From Hylemonella sp. (lineage in GTDB: Bacteria > Pseudomonadota > Gammaproteobacteria > Burkholderiales > Burkholderiaceae_C), in NCBI GenBank assembly GCA_030680575.1, contig JAUXVI010000043.1, positions 31,623-95,622 of the forward strand: DNA of 64,000 nucleotides, written 5' to 3'. Under the pieces are notes generated by a model. That model made no database searches. It was given only the letters and a program-made list of their open reading frames with translations, and had not been told where the DNA came from. Position numbers and translations under genes: made by a program. Of the stretch, positions 17,701 through 30,224 are shown in pieces (the stretch's first letter is position 1; each line of letters opens with the position of its first letter).

Positions 17701-18663
17701 ATGCAACGTCGCGCCATTTTCGCTCTCAGCCTGCTTACCGTAGCCGGCTCGGCACTGGCCCAGGGTTACCCCAACAAGGTGATCAAGCTGCAAGTGCCAT
17801 TCGCACCGGGCGGCACGACCGACATCATTGCGCGCACGATCGCCGACCCGCTGGGCAAGGCCCTGGGCCAGCCCGTGGTGGTGGAAAACAAGGCCGGTGG
17901 CGGTGGCGTGATCGGCGCGACCGAAACCGCCAAGGCAGCGCCGGATGGTTACTCGCTGGGCATGGCCACGGTCTCGACCACGGCGGCCAACCCGGCCATC
18001 AACCCGAAGATCCAGTACAACCCGCTGACCGACTTCACACCCATCATCAACATCGCGGCCACGCCCAACGTGATCGCCGTGCACCCGAGCTTCCCGGCCA
18101 AGGACTACAAGGGTTTCATCGCCGAGCTGAAGAAGTCGCCGGGTAAATACTCGTACGCCACCTCCGGTACCGGCGGCATCGGCCACCTGCAGATGGAGCT
18201 CTACAAGAGCCAGACCAGTGTCTTCATCACGCACATTCCCTACCGCGGTGCTGGCCCGGCCCTCAACGACACGGTGGCCGGCCAGGTGCCGGTGATCTTC
18301 GACAACCTGCCGTCAGCGCTGCCCTTTATCCAGAGCGGCCGCCTGGTGCCGATCGTGGTGGCCGCGCCGAACCGCCTGGCCGTGCTGCCCAACGTGCCGA
18401 CCTTCAAGGAAGTCGGCCTGGAGCCGGTGAACCGCATGGCCTATTACGGCATCCTGGCACCCAAGGGTCTGCCCAAGGACATCACCGACAAGATCAATGC
18501 TGCCACCCGTCAGGTGTTGCAAGACCCGGCTGTGCGCAAGCGCATCGAAGACACCGGCTCCATCATCGTGGCCAACACACCGGCGCAGTTTGCCGAGCAG
18601 ATCAAGGCCGAGTACACGGTGTACAAGCGCGTGGTCGACACTGCCAAGCTCAAGCTCGACTGA
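17701..18663 (+). CDS. Bug/TctC-type tripartite tricarboxylate solute-binding protein
   Basis: 320 residues with a signal peptide ([20 protein letters not shown], cleavage before QGYPNK). The mature domain has the family features: [14 protein letters not shown] near residue 33, [10 protein letters not shown], then SGTGGIGHL. These periplasmic proteins feed TctAB permeases, and Comamonadaceae encode very many orphan copies. No tctA or tctB is close, so this one is an orphan with unknown ligand. A good AGGAGAA site precedes the ATG. Confidence 0.9.
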   Translation: MQRRAIFALSLLTVAGSALAQGYPNKVIKLQVPFAPGGTTDIIARTIADPLGKALGQPVVVENKAGGGGVIGATETAKAAPDGYSLGMATVSTTAANPAINPKIQYNPLTDFTPIINIAATPNVIAVHPSFPAKDYKGFIAELKKSPGKYSYATSGTGGIGHLQMELYKSQTSVFITHIPYRGAGPALNDTVAGQVPVIFDNLPSALPFIQSGRLVPIVVAAPNRLAVLPNVPTFKEVGLEPVNRMAYYGILAPKGLPKDITDKINAATRQVLQDPAVRKRIEDTGSIIVANTPAQFAEQIKAEYTVYKRVVDTAKLKLD

Positions 18664-18669
18664 GGGTCC

Positions 18670-19560
18670 ATGCAGGGCGTTGATGCCTTCATCGATGCTC
18701 TGTGGCTGGAAGAAGGCCTGTCACGCAACACGCTGACGGCCTACCGGCGCGACCTCGACCTCTACGCCCGCTGGCTGGAAGGCCGCGGGCGTTCTCTTTT
18801 GGCGACCACCGAGGTCGACCTCAACGCCTACTTCGCGGCCAAGCACGCCAGCAGCCGGGCCACCACGGCCAACCGACGCCTCACCGTCTTCAAGCGCTAC
18901 TTCCGCTGGGCGCTGCGCGAACGCCTGATCCAGACCGATCCCACCTTGCGCTTGCAGGCGGCCAAGCAGCCGTTACGCGTCCCCAAGATACTGAGTGAAG
19001 CGCAAGTGGAAGCCTTGCTGGCCGCCCCGGGTGAGGGCACACCACTGGCGGTGCGCGACCGCACCATGCTGGAGCTGATGTACGCCAGTGGTTTACGTGT
19101 GAGCGAGTTGGTGACACTCAAGACCTTCAACGTGAGTCTGTCCGAGCATGTGCTGCGCGTGTTCGGCAAGGGCAACAAAGAGCGTCTGGTGCCCTTTGGT
19201 GAAGTGGCCAGCGACTGGCTGCAGCGCTACCTGCAGGAGGCGCGGCCGGCGCTCTTGGGGGAGAAGCAGACCGACGATCTGTTCGTCACCTTCCGCGGCT
19301 CACGCGCCGGCGAGGCCATGACGCGCATGATGTTCTGGATGATCGTCAAGAAATACGCCCTGGTGGCCGGCATCACGGCGCCGCTGTCACCGCACACCCT
19401 GCGCCATGCTTTTGCCACCCATCTGCTGAATCATGGGGCGGATTTGCGGGCGGTGCAGATGTTGTTGGGGCATGCGGATATTTCGACGACCACCATCTAT
19501 ACCCATGTGGCGCGGGAGAGGTTGAAGGCGCTTCACGCTCAGCACCATCCACGCGGGTAG
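18670..19560 (+). CDS. xerD: Site-specific tyrosine recombinase XerD
   Basis: 296 residues. The N-terminal core-binding domain (FIDALWLEEGLSRNTLTAYRRDL) is followed by a catalytic domain with ASGLRVSEL (first Arg near residue 144), HTLRHAFATHLL near 241, GHADISTTTIYTHV and the nucleophilic Tyr near 277. The LAAYRRDL-type start and TIYTHV ending identify XerD rather than XerC. With XerC it resolves chromosome dimers at dif under FtsK control. It lies seven bases after the Bug gene. Confidence 0.93.
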   Translation: MQGVDAFIDALWLEEGLSRNTLTAYRRDLDLYARWLEGRGRSLLATTEVDLNAYFAAKHASSRATTANRRLTVFKRYFRWALRERLIQTDPTLRLQAAKQPLRVPKILSEAQVEALLAAPGEGTPLAVRDRTMLELMYASGLRVSELVTLKTFNVSLSEHVLRVFGKGNKERLVPFGEVASDWLQRYLQEARPALLGEKQTDDLFVTFRGSRAGEAMTRMMFWMIVKKYALVAGITAPLSPHTLRHAFATHLLNHGADLRAVQMLLGHADISTTTIYTHVARERLKALHAQHHPRG

Positions 19561-19595
19561 CTGACTTTGTCATGGGTGCCTGACGGGGCCGGCGA

Positions 19596-19613
19596 GCCGG
19601 GTCTCGCCCCGGC
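19596..19613. terminator. GC-rich hairpin after xerD
   Basis: GCCGGG and CCCGGC pair around TCTCGC directly after xerD. The same hairpin core (GCCGGGTCTCGCCCCGGC) occurs in the repeat element at 21.63 kb on the other strand, so it is part of a dispersed family. There is no T-run, so termination would need Rho or the repeat itself. Confidence 0.4.
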
Positions 19614-19672
19614 ACGGTTGCCAAGTCAGGCAAACAACCTGACAAGAAGTGCCATCCAGGATAATTCACCCC

Positions 19673-20452
19673 ATGAACCTGCGTCGCCACTGCCAACAGC
19701 TGCTCGCCATCACCGACCCGGTGGCCAAGGCGCGCGCAGTCACGGCACTGGACCGCAATGCGCCAATCGACGCCGAAGAACAGATCGCCCCGATCGACGG
19801 CATTCCGGGTCGTGGTGAACGGCCGCCGCTGGTGCCACACACCAGCATCAAGACGGGGTCGCTGGCCACGCCACGGGGCCATGCAGCGCTGGTGCATTCC
19901 ATCGTTCATATTGAAAAGAACGCCATTGATTTGGCGCTGGATATCTGTTGGCGTTTCGCCGGGATGCCGGAGGCCTTCTATCGCGACTGGCTGCAGGTGG
20001 CGTTTGAAGAGGCTTACCACTTCACGCTGTTGCGCGAGCATCTGCTGACGTTAGGCTTCGACTACGGCGACTTTCCGGCGCACGATGGTCTGTGGTCCAT
20101 GGCCGAGCGAACCCAGGGCGACATCCTGGCGCGAGTGGCGCTGGTGCCGCGCACGCTGGAGGCGCGCGGGCTGGATGCCTCGCCGGCGGTCAAGACCAAG
20201 CTGGTGTCGATCGGCGACCACCGGGCTGGGGAGATCCTCGACATCATCCTGCGCGACGAGATCGGTCATGTGGCGATCGGCAACCGCTGGTATGGCTGGT
20301 TGTGCGCGCAGCGCGGGCTGGACCCGGTGGCGACCTATGCGGAGCTGACGGTGAAGTACGAGGCGCCGAAGTTGAAGAAGCCATTCAATCTGGATGCGCG
20401 GCGGGCGGCTGGCTTCTCGGATGCGGAGTTGACTGCACTGCAGTCTGAGTAA
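19673..20452 (+). CDS. DUF455 ferritin-like protein
   Basis: 259 residues, helical. The Glu/His pattern of a diiron four-helix bundle is present: HIEKNAIDLALD near residue 80, FEEAYHF near 112 and RDEIGHV near 197. DUF455 is related to the tRNA hydroxylase MiaE, and a metal-dependent oxidase or hydroxylase role is likely, but the substrate is unknown. The ATG at 19673 was chosen over an in-frame ATG 24 bases upstream because it starts the conserved helix. A CTGACA/GATAAT pair with 15-base spacing lies just before it, a weak promoter candidate. Confidence 0.8.
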   Translation: MNLRRHCQQLLAITDPVAKARAVTALDRNAPIDAEEQIAPIDGIPGRGERPPLVPHTSIKTGSLATPRGHAALVHSIVHIEKNAIDLALDICWRFAGMPEAFYRDWLQVAFEEAYHFTLLREHLLTLGFDYGDFPAHDGLWSMAERTQGDILARVALVPRTLEARGLDASPAVKTKLVSIGDHRAGEILDIILRDEIGHVAIGNRWYGWLCAQRGLDPVATYAELTVKYEAPKLKKPFNLDARRAAGFSDAELTALQSE

Positions 20453-20487
20453 TTTTCTTTGATTGATGCCCAGGCGGGCGTAGCTTT

Positions 20488-20758
20488 GCCGGGATGTGCG
20501 CCCGGCAGCGCAGTAACTTTCTTTTGCTTCGCCAAAAGAAAGTCACCAAAGAAAAGGCGAGCCGGATTCGTCGTCCCTCCGCTGCGCTACGGGCACGCTG
20601 CGTTGCTCGGGACCGGCGGGAAGCGCAGAAACTCGGCTAACGCCTCAAACATCTGCGCTTCTTCATCCGCCGCTCCCTGCGCTACTCGCCTCCTCATTAC
20701 GGCGGGGGTGACCAAACAGCCAACAGCCGGATCAGTACGCGCTATCGCGCGTACTGAT
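20488..20758. repeat. Left copy of an inverted intergenic repeat element
   Basis: This 427-base gap after the DUF455 gene is mainly repeat. It starts with a GCCGGG..CCCGGC hairpin, continues with GGCGAGCCGGATTCGTCG and TACGGGCACGCTGCGTTGCT, then CGCCTCCTCATTACGGC. It ends in a 28-base hairpin at 20731-20758 (12-bp arms ATCAGTACGCGC, loop TATC). The same series of blocks occurs in reverse orientation at 21391-21652, so the two copies bracket the 138-residue protein gene. One core block of about 55 bases differs at only one position between them. Confidence 0.75.
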
Positions 20759-20818
20759 GAGAATGACAGTTACGAGTCGTGATGGTCTGCAGCAGGCCGA
20801 GACGAGTCAGCTTGATAA

Positions 20819-20856
20819 GGGGTCAGGCCCGTTCACTGAGTGGACCATGCTCTGAC
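20819..20856. repeat. REP-like palindromic element
   Basis: A GGGGTCAGGCCCG..GCTCTGACTC unit with an inner imperfect stem GTTCAC/GTGGAC around GA. Short palindromes starting GGGTCAG resemble the REP-type elements served by RAYT (Y1) transposases; no such transposase is in the window. It lies 23 bases downstream of the end of the minus-strand gene at 20880. Confidence 0.4.
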
Positions 20857-20879
20857 TCGCGTTTCACCTTGTCCCATTC

Positions 20880-21296
20880 TTACTTGAGCAAGGCCTGTGT
20901 AGTGCGGGTCATTCGGTCCAACGCGTCCACCAACTCTTTCTGAAGCCGAGGGTCCGTATAGTGAGGAATCTCTTCAATGAGGGTTTCGATCTTCCGGTCA
21001 TGCTCGCCCAGCGGGTTGAGACGTAATCGAATGACGTGACGCAAGCGATCAAGCTCTTTGAGTAACTCGGCTTCGCCTGGCTTACCCGACATTTCACTGT
21101 GTGACCAGTGATAAGCGAGCCCGCAGTAGGCCCCAATATCTTGCCTGAGTTGCTCGATCCACTTGATCCGTTGGCTTGTTACGGTGTTGACGAACGTTGT
21201 TCGTTTGTTGATGCGGTGGTTTATTAAGGCATTCCAAACGCCGAGCAGAAACGTCACAACAACACCAGCGGCGAGAACGTAGTCTTTCGCTTCCAT
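20880..21296 (-). CDS. Small single-pass membrane protein inside an inverted-repeat pair
   Basis: 138 residues. One N-terminal membrane helix (about 6-24, DYVLAAGVVVTFLLGVWNAL) is followed by a basic, mostly helical cytosolic part (INHRINKRTTFVNTVTSQRI) ending in LDRMTRTTQALLK. No family is recognised. The codon use is more AT-rich than the flanking core genes. It sits alone between two inverted copies of a 260-base repeat, which suggests that it arrived or moves as a cassette. A role in phage defence or stress is possible for such tethered helical proteins but is pure speculation. Confidence 0.65.
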   Translation of the reverse strand: MEAKDYVLAAGVVVTFLLGVWNALINHRINKRTTFVNTVTSQRIKWIEQLRQDIGAYCGLAYHWSHSEMSGKPGEAELLKELDRLRHVIRLRLNPLGEHDRKIETLIEEIPHYTDPRLQKELVDALDRMTRTTQALLK

Positions 21297-21390
21297 AACC
21301 TCTCCCTTGTTGCGTTTGTGACCTGTCTTATATCAACAATCTGCAGGACGGTCCAATTGCGTAGTGCGGCGAAAAGACCGTGAAAACGAA

Positions 21391-21652
21391 CAAGGACGCG
21401 CCATGGCGCGTCCTTGTGGTCTTTGGCTGTTGGGGCCCTATGCCGTAATGAGGAGGCGAGTAGCGCAGGGTCGGGCGGAATAAGGGGCGCGCATGTTTGA
21501 GCGCAGCGAGTTTGCGCGCACCCCGCCCGGGCCGAGCAACGCAGCGTGCCCGTAGCGCAGCGGAGGGTCGACGAATCCGGCTCGCCTTTCTTTTGGGTAC
21601 TTTGCTTTGGCGAAACAAAGAAAAGTACCTCGCCCGCCGGGGCGAGACCCGG
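21391..21652. repeat. Right copy of the inverted intergenic repeat element
   Basis: Reverse-oriented partner of 20488-20758. It begins with a perfect 26-base palindrome (21391-21416, arm CAAGGACGCGCC), then carries GCCGTAATGAGGAGGCG, the AGCAACGCAGCGTGCCCGTA block and CGACGAATCCGGCTCGCC, and ends in a GCCGGGGCGAGACCCGGC hairpin. The inner terminal hairpins of the two copies have different sequences but the same position and size, so structure rather than sequence is conserved. The rest of the 447-base gap up to 21744 shows nothing further. Confidence 0.75.
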
Positions 21653-21743
21653 CTTGCCACGACCACAAACCCCTCACAAGAGCAGAAAACCAAGCCTCTT
21701 TACAATCAACGCCATTTCCCGAATACAAAAGACGGACACAGAA

Positions 21744-22268
21744 ATGGCAATCTACGAACTCGACGGCCAATCCCCCACGCTAGGCAAAAACGCCTACGTC
21801 GCCGACAGCGCCCAAGTCATCGGCAAAGTCACGCTGGAAGAAAACGTCAGCGTGTGGTTCGGCACCGTGATCCGTGGCGACTCCGAGAAAATCCACATCG
21901 GCCGCGGCTCCAACATCCAGGACGCCAGCGTGCTGCATGCCGATGCCGGTGTGCCGCTGACGCTGGGTGAGAACGTGTCGGTCGGCCACAAGGTCATGCT
22001 GCACGGCTGCACCGTGGGCGACGGCTCGCTGATCGGCATTGGTGCCGTGGTGCTGAACCACGCCAAGATCGGCAAGAACTGTCTGGTGGGCGCCGGTGCG
22101 CTGGTGACCGAAGGCAAGGAATTCCCCGACGGCTCGATGATCCTGGGCAGCCCGGCCAAGGCCGTCAAGCAGCTGTCACCCGAGCAGATCGCCGGTCTGC
22201 AGCACATTGCAGCGCACTATGTCGAAAATGCCCAGCAATACCGCAAGGGGCTGAAGAAAATCGGCTGA
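21744..22268 (+). CDS. Gamma-class carbonic anhydrase-like hexapeptide-repeat protein
   Basis: 174 residues forming a left-handed beta helix of hexapeptide repeats ([22 protein letters not shown] and so on). The three zinc His are in place: one in SVLHAD and two in VGHKVMLHG. It belongs to the YrdA/CaiE/PaaY group, trimeric proteins often called gamma carbonic anhydrases. Enzyme activity is proven for few members, so a CO2-hydrating role is only likely. The ATG at 21744 was chosen because the first repeat starts there. hslO follows after 33 bases. Confidence 0.88.
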   Translation: MAIYELDGQSPTLGKNAYVADSAQVIGKVTLEENVSVWFGTVIRGDSEKIHIGRGSNIQDASVLHADAGVPLTLGENVSVGHKVMLHGCTVGDGSLIGIGAVVLNHAKIGKNCLVGAGALVTEGKEFPDGSMILGSPAKAVKQLSPEQIAGLQHIAAHYVENAQQYRKGLKKIG

Positions 22269-22301
22269 ACCGGGCCACCTGCCCATTGAGAACCCAACAA
22301 C

Positions 22302-23288
22302 GTGTCTGAACTTCACAAATTTCTTTTCGAGGGTCTGCCGGTGCGCGGCATGATCGTGCGCCTGACCGACGCCTGGGCTGAGATCCTGCGTCGGCGTGCG
22401 GCCAGTAGTACCGGCGCCTACCCGCTGCCCGTGCAGGCCCTGCTGGGCGAGATGGCGGCGGCCGGTGTGCTGATGCAGTCCAACATCAAGTTCCGCGGCT
22501 CGCTGATCCTGCAGGTTTTTGGTGACGGGCCAGTGAAGTTGGCGGTGGCGGAGATCCAGTCGGACCTGAGCCTGCGTGCCACTGCCACGCTCAAGGGTGA
22601 GGTGCCGGCCGATGCCGGGCTGAGCGCGATGCTCAATGTGCACGGGCAGGGCCGCTGCGCCATCACGCTGGACCCGAAGGACCGTCTGCCGGGGCAGCAG
22701 CCCTACCAGGGTGTGGTGCCCTTGACGGACGAGTGTGATCAGAAAATGAACAAGCTCAGCGATGCGCTGCAGCACTACATGCGCCAGAGCGAGCAGTTGG
22801 AGACCACGCTGGTGCTGGCGGCGGACGACAAGGTGGCGGCAGGCCTCTTGATCCAGCGCCTGCCGGTGAAGGGCATGGCCAACCTTGCAGGCCAGCAGCC
22901 GGGCGAGGCCGAACTGTACGAGGCGGAGATGTATGAGCATTACAACCGCATCGCCACGCTGGCCGCCAGCCTCAAGCGCGAGGAACTGCTGACGCTGGAT
23001 GTCGAAACCATTCTGCGCCGCCTGTTCTGGGAAGAGAAGCTGCAACGTTTCGAGCCGTTTGTGGGCGAGACCGCCCCGCGTTTTGCCTGCACCTGCAACC
23101 GCGACCGCGTGGCACGCATGATCCAGGGCTTGGGCGAAGTGGAGGCCAAGGAAATTCTGGCGGAACGCGGTGCGATCATGGTCGACTGCGAGTTCTGCGG
23201 TGCGCATTACCGTTTCGACGCCATTGATGCGGCGCAGTTGTTCACGACGCCGGGTGCTAAGCCGCCTTCAAGCCCTTCAATCCAGTAA
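22302..23288 (+). CDS. hslO: Redox-regulated chaperone Hsp33
   Basis: 328 residues from a GTG start. The N-terminal domain opens FLFEGLPVRGMIVRL, and the C-terminal redox switch has the four zinc Cys in order: CTC near residues 263-265 and CEFC near 296-299. Oxidation forms disulfides, releases zinc and activates holdase function in the cytosol against bleach or heat-oxidative stress. There are about 20 residues beyond the usual end, and the 3' end overlaps the convergent P-loop gene by 32 bases. Confidence 0.92.
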   Translation: MSELHKFLFEGLPVRGMIVRLTDAWAEILRRRAASSTGAYPLPVQALLGEMAAAGVLMQSNIKFRGSLILQVFGDGPVKLAVAEIQSDLSLRATATLKGEVPADAGLSAMLNVHGQGRCAITLDPKDRLPGQQPYQGVVPLTDECDQKMNKLSDALQHYMRQSEQLETTLVLAADDKVAAGLLIQRLPVKGMANLAGQQPGEAELYEAEMYEHYNRIATLAASLKREELLTLDVETILRRLFWEEKLQRFEPFVGETAPRFACTCNRDRVARMIQGLGEVEAKEILAERGAIMVDCEFCGAHYRFDAIDAAQLFTTPGAKPPSSPSIQ

Positions 23289-23658
23289 AAAGCCGGTATT
23301 CGCAGTCCGGGTCGGCACATTTTTCGCACACTCCGGTCCAGCGCGGCGGTGGCTCGTCCTGAGGGGTGATGAGGCGCAGCGCCTGGCGCAGGCGCTGTGC
23401 ACCCTGTCCATAGATGACGCCATAAGCCAGACCGGCCTGTTGCAGGCTGGCACGCAGGGCGGTGTCAGCGTTTTGCTGTACGTCCGAAGCGCTGCCAGGC
23501 AGATCAAGTCCGGTAAGCAGGATCAGGTCGAAATGACCTGTGGCCAACTTGGCGGGCGGTGGATCGTCGCTGACTTGGAGTTGCGGCAGGTGCAGGCAAA
23601 GTTCCTGCGCGAGACGGGTTTTTCCGCTGCTGGGGGCTCCGAGAATGGCGATGCGCAT
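23257..23658 (-). CDS. Small P-loop protein following ftsB
   Basis: 133 residues. Walker A GAPSSGKT is at about residues 7-14, then a helix (RLAQELCLHL) and a Walker-B-like strand (FDLILLTGLDLPG). The C-terminal end has a Cys-rich turn (CEKCADPDCEYR) that could bind a metal. No family name is certain. It is the last gene of the pyrG-kdsA-eno-ftsB strand, 19 bases after ftsB. I chose the ATG at 23658 because it directly precedes the P-loop strand. It may be a small GTPase-like or kinase-like protein. Confidence 0.65.
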   Translation of the reverse strand: MRIAILGAPSSGKTRLAQELCLHLPQLQVSDDPPPAKLATGHFDLILLTGLDLPGSASDVQQNADTALRASLQQAGLAYGVIYGQGAQRLRQALRLITPQDEPPPRWTGVCEKCADPDCEYRLFTGLKGLKAA

Positions 23659-23677
23659 GCCCACAAGAGGACCGGGC

Positions 23678-23953
23678 TTACTTGCCGATATGTACGTAGA
23701 TTTCGTTGGGCTTGACCATGCCCAACTCCAGTCTGGCCTTTTCTTCCACCATCTCCAGGCCTTCCTTGAGGTCGCGCACCTCGGCGGCCAGTCGGTCATT
23801 GGCCAGTTGGGCCTGCGCGTTCTTCTGCTTTTGCGCTTCAAGTTCGCCGGCCATGCGTGAAACGTTGGGCACGCTACCCCGGCCAAACCACAACTGCGCG
23901 TGGAGAACCACGAGCAGGGTGATGAGGATGGCCGGAATGAGGCGTGAACCCAT
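23678..23953 (-). CDS. ftsB: Cell division protein FtsB
   Basis: 91 residues of the septum formation initiator family. A single membrane helix (about 5-22, LIPAILITLLVVLHAQLWFG) is followed by a coiled coil (LEAQKQKNAQAQLANDRLAAE) and the end motif ELGMVKPNEIYVHI. FtsB pairs with FtsL and binds FtsQ to activate septal wall synthesis. Its position after eno is conserved from beta- to gammaproteobacteria. The 205-base gap to eno contains a GC-rich repeat. Confidence 0.92.
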   Translation of the reverse strand: MGSRLIPAILITLLVVLHAQLWFGRGSVPNVSRMAGELEAQKQKNAQAQLANDRLAAEVRDLKEGLEMVEEKARLELGMVKPNEIYVHIGK

Positions 23954-23994
23954 GACGCTATGCCCTCACGGTCGAGATCGAGGTGAACCCGAAT

Positions 23995-24135
23995 GACCGC
24001 GGGACACCGCAGAACCGGCTTGGCCGGACTGCGGGTGTCGCCCCCTGGAGGAGGCGCGTAGCGACTCGGGGGTTTCGCCGTCGGGCCGTCCCAAGGCGAA
24101 ACGCGGCCCCCTCGGGGGGCAGGGAATCACACGCA
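23995..24135. repeat. GC-rich palindromic repeat between eno and ftsB
   Basis: The stretch contains nested inverted blocks: AACCGGCTTGGCCGG, CGCCCCCTGGAGGAGGCG, GGTTTCGCCGTCGGGCC pairing with GGCGAAACGCGGCCC, and CCCCCTCGGGGGG. Such blocks (CCCCCTxGGGGG plus CGTAGCGACTCGGGGG) recur between genes in Comamonadaceae. A related block lies after dut at 30.25 kb. Here it sits inside an operon, so it may cut ftsB expression relative to eno. Confidence 0.6.
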
Positions 24136-24158
24136 GTGGACGACCGTGGGGGCAACAT

Positions 24159-25773
<1,615 letters not shown>

Positions 25774-25792
25774 GGTGCGTACGGTGAGAGAG

Positions 25793-26647
25793 TCAGTTGA
25801 AGCTGTTTTCGAGGAAGCCGTTTTTCTTGGTGACCTCATCCAGTGCCACCAGCGTTTCCAGCAGCGCCTTCATGTGCTTGAGCGGCACCGCGTTCGGGCC
25901 GTCGCTCAGGGCCTTGGCCGGGTCGGGATGGGTTTCCATGAACAGGCCCGACACGCCCACGGCCACGGCGGCGCGCGCCAGCACCGGCACGAATTCACGT
26001 TGGCCGCCACTGCTGGTGCCTTGTCCACCCGGCAACTGCACCGAGTGCGTGGCATCGAACACCACCGGGGCGGCGGTCTCGCGCATGATGGCCAGCGAAC
26101 GCATGTCGCTCACCAGGTTGTTGTAGCCGAAGCTGGCGCCGCGTTCGCAGGCCATGAAGTTGTCTTCCACCAGGCCTTTTTCGCGTGCGGCGGCACGGGC
26201 CTTGTCGATGACGTTTTTCATGTCGCCCGGCGCGAGAAACTGGCCCTTCTTGATATTGACGGGCTTGCCACTTTGCGCCACGGCGTGGATGAAGTCGGTC
26301 TGGCGGCACAGGAAGGCCGGCGTCTGCAGCACGTCCACCACAGCCGCCACGGCAGCGATGTCGGCTTCGGTATGCACGTCGGTCAGTACTGGCACGCTGA
26401 GTTCACGTTTCACCTTGGCCAGGATTTCCAGGCCTTTTTCCATGCCCGGGCCGCGAAAACTGGTGCCTGACGAGCGGTTGGCCTTGTCGTAGCTGCTCTT
26501 GAAGATGAAGGGGATGCCCAGGCTGGCCGTGATCTCCTTCAACTGGCCCGCCACGTCCATCTGCAATTGCTCGGACTCGATCACGCAGGGACCGGCGATC
26601 AGGAAGAACCGGTGCTGCAAGCCGACATCAAAGCCACAGAGTTTCAT
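25793..26647 (-). CDS. kdsA: 3-deoxy-8-phosphooctulonate (KDO-8-P) synthase
   Basis: 284 residues. Motifs: [11 protein letters not shown] near residue 16, [12 protein letters not shown] near 49, [18 protein letters not shown] near 95 and the later [18 protein letters not shown]. It condenses PEP with arabinose-5-phosphate to make KDO-8-P for lipopolysaccharide inner core. It lacks a visible Cys in the first metal position (ASN-type, [10 protein letters not shown]), which suggests the metal-independent class. It lies ten bases after pyrG. Confidence 0.96.
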   Translation of the reverse strand: MKLCGFDVGLQHRFFLIAGPCVIESEQLQMDVAGQLKEITASLGIPFIFKSSYDKANRSSGTSFRGPGMEKGLEILAKVKRELSVPVLTDVHTEADIAAVAAVVDVLQTPAFLCRQTDFIHAVAQSGKPVNIKKGQFLAPGDMKNVIDKARAAAREKGLVEDNFMACERGASFGYNNLVSDMRSLAIMRETAAPVVFDATHSVQLPGGQGTSSGGQREFVPVLARAAVAVGVSGLFMETHPDPAKALSDGPNAVPLKHMKALLETLVALDEVTKKNGFLENSFN

Positions 26648-26657
26648 GCTTGCTTTC

Positions 26658-28491
<1,834 letters not shown>

Positions 28492-28516
28492 TGTCACGTC
28501 TGATACATTGCCGACC

Positions 28517-29737
28517 ATGAACGACCTTGCTGGAAAACACATTGTCCTGGGCCTGACGGGCGGCATTGCCTGCTACAAGGCGGCCGAGCTGTGCCGGGCC
28601 CTGGTCAAGGAAGGCGCCACCGTGCAAGTGGTGATGACCGAGGCCGCCGGCCAGTTCATCACGCCGGTGACGATGCAGGCGCTCTCGAACCGGCCGGTCT
28701 ACGGCTCGCAGTGGGATGCGCGTGAAGCCAACAACATGGCGCACATCAACCTCAGCCGCGAGGCCGACGCCATCCTGATCGCGCCCTGCAGCGCCGATTT
28801 CATGGCCAAGTTGCTGCATGGCCGGGCCGACGACCTGCTGAGCCTGATGTGCCTGGCGCGGCCGATGGCCGAAGTACCGCTGCTGATCGCGCCGGCCATG
28901 AACCGCGAGATGTGGGCCCACCCGGCCACCCAGCGCAATGTGGCGCAGCTCAAGGCCGACGGCGCCCATGTCTTCGATGTCGGTACCGGCGAGCAGGCTT
29001 GCGGCGAAACCGGTGACGGCCGCATGCTGGAGCCGGGCGAGTTGCTGGAGGAGGTGATTGCCTTCTTCGCCCCCAAATCGCTGCTGGGCCAGCGTGTTCT
29101 GGTGACAGCCGGCCCGACCTATGAAGCCATCGACCCGGTACGCGGCATCACCAACCTGTCCAGCGGCAAGATGGGTTTTGCCATTGCCCGCGCGGCGCGC
29201 GAAGCCGGTGCCGAGGTCACGCTGGTGGCCGGGCCGGTGCATCTGGCGACGCCACGCGGTGTCCTGCGTGTTGATGTCAAATCAGCACAAAATATGCAGC
29301 AGGCCGTTATGGATCATGCGCCTGCAGCTACTGTTTTTATAGCAACTGCGGCGGTGGCCGACTGGCGCCCGGCCAGCACGGCTGAGCAGAAGATCAAGAA
29401 GGACGGCTCCGGCCAGCCGCCTGCGTTGGCTTTTGTCGAGAATCCGGACATCCTGGCCGGTGTGGCACAGGGTGAGCGAGCAAAAAGTGGCGCCCTGTAC
29501 TGCGTCGGTTTCGCCGCCGAGAGTCATGACCTGCTGGCCAATGCGCAAGCCAAGCGCGCGCGCAAGGGCGTGCCGCTGCTGGTGGGTAACATCGGCCCGG
29601 CCACCTTTGGTCAGGACGACAACGCCTTGCTGCTGGTCGATGCGCAAGGGGCGACCGAGCTGCCGCGCGCAGACAAGCTGTCGCTGGCACGCCAGTTGGT
29701 TGCCGAGATCGCTCGTCGATTGGGCCAGCCGGCTTGA
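28517..29737 (+). CDS. coaBC: Bifunctional phosphopantothenoylcysteine decarboxylase / phosphopantothenate-cysteine ligase
   Basis: 406 residues. The N-terminal CoaC flavoprotein part has LTGGIACYKAAEL, the catalytic His region MAHINLSREAD, and PAMNREMW. The CoaB part has VTAGPTYEAIDPVRGITNLSSGKMG near residue 198 and FIATAAVADWRP. It carries out two steps of coenzyme A synthesis, CTP-dependent ligation of cysteine and decarboxylation. The ATG at 28517 starts the conserved first strand; upstream in-frame starts run into the palindrome. dut follows 36 bases later, as in E. coli. Confidence 0.95.
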   Translation: MNDLAGKHIVLGLTGGIACYKAAELCRALVKEGATVQVVMTEAAGQFITPVTMQALSNRPVYGSQWDAREANNMAHINLSREADAILIAPCSADFMAKLLHGRADDLLSLMCLARPMAEVPLLIAPAMNREMWAHPATQRNVAQLKADGAHVFDVGTGEQACGETGDGRMLEPGELLEEVIAFFAPKSLLGQRVLVTAGPTYEAIDPVRGITNLSSGKMGFAIARAAREAGAEVTLVAGPVHLATPRGVLRVDVKSAQNMQQAVMDHAPAATVFIATAAVADWRPASTAEQKIKKDGSGQPPALAFVENPDILAGVAQGERAKSGALYCVGFAAESHDLLANAQAKRARKGVPLLVGNIGPATFGQDDNALLLVDAQGATELPRADKLSLARQLVAEIARRLGQPA

Positions 29738-29773
29738 GTCGACAACAGTTTCAGCCATTCTCTTTTCCCAACC

Positions 29774-30223
29774 ATGAAAATCGACGTCAAGATTCTCGAT
29801 CCGCGCCTGACGGATCAACTCCCCACCTACGCCACCCCCGGCAGTGCCGGCTTGGACCTGCGTGCCTGCCTAAGTGAGCCGCTGATGCTCTTGCCCAATG
29901 CCTGGCAGCTGGTGCCCACCGGCATGGCGATCCATCTGAACGACCCCGGTTATGCGGCGTTGATCCTGCCGCGCTCGGGCCTGGGGCACAAGCACGGCAT
30001 CGTGCTGGGCAATCTGGTCGGCCTGATCGACAGTGACTACCAGGGCCAGCTCATGGTGAGCGCCTGGAACCGCAGCGATGTTGCCTTCACCATCGAGCCG
30101 ATGGAGCGCATCGCGCAACTGGTCATCGTGCCGGTGGTGCAGGCACAGTTCAACGTGGTGAACGAATTCGCCGCCGCCACCGAGCGTGGCGCTGGCGGCT
30201 ACGGTTCGACTGGAAAGAGCTAA
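29774..30223 (+). CDS. dut: dUTP diphosphatase
   Basis: 149 residues, homotrimeric dUTPase type. The five motifs are readable: [32 protein letters not shown] (catalytic Asp and uracil-recognition hairpin), [11 protein letters not shown] and the flexible C-terminal [10 protein letters not shown]. It removes dUTP and supplies dUMP for thymidylate. It is paired with coaBC on the plus strand. Confidence 0.96.
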   Translation: MKIDVKILDPRLTDQLPTYATPGSAGLDLRACLSEPLMLLPNAWQLVPTGMAIHLNDPGYAALILPRSGLGHKHGIVLGNLVGLIDSDYQGQLMVSAWNRSDVAFTIEPMERIAQLVIVPVVQAQFNVVNEFAAATERGAGGYGSTGKS

Positions 30224-30224
30224 C

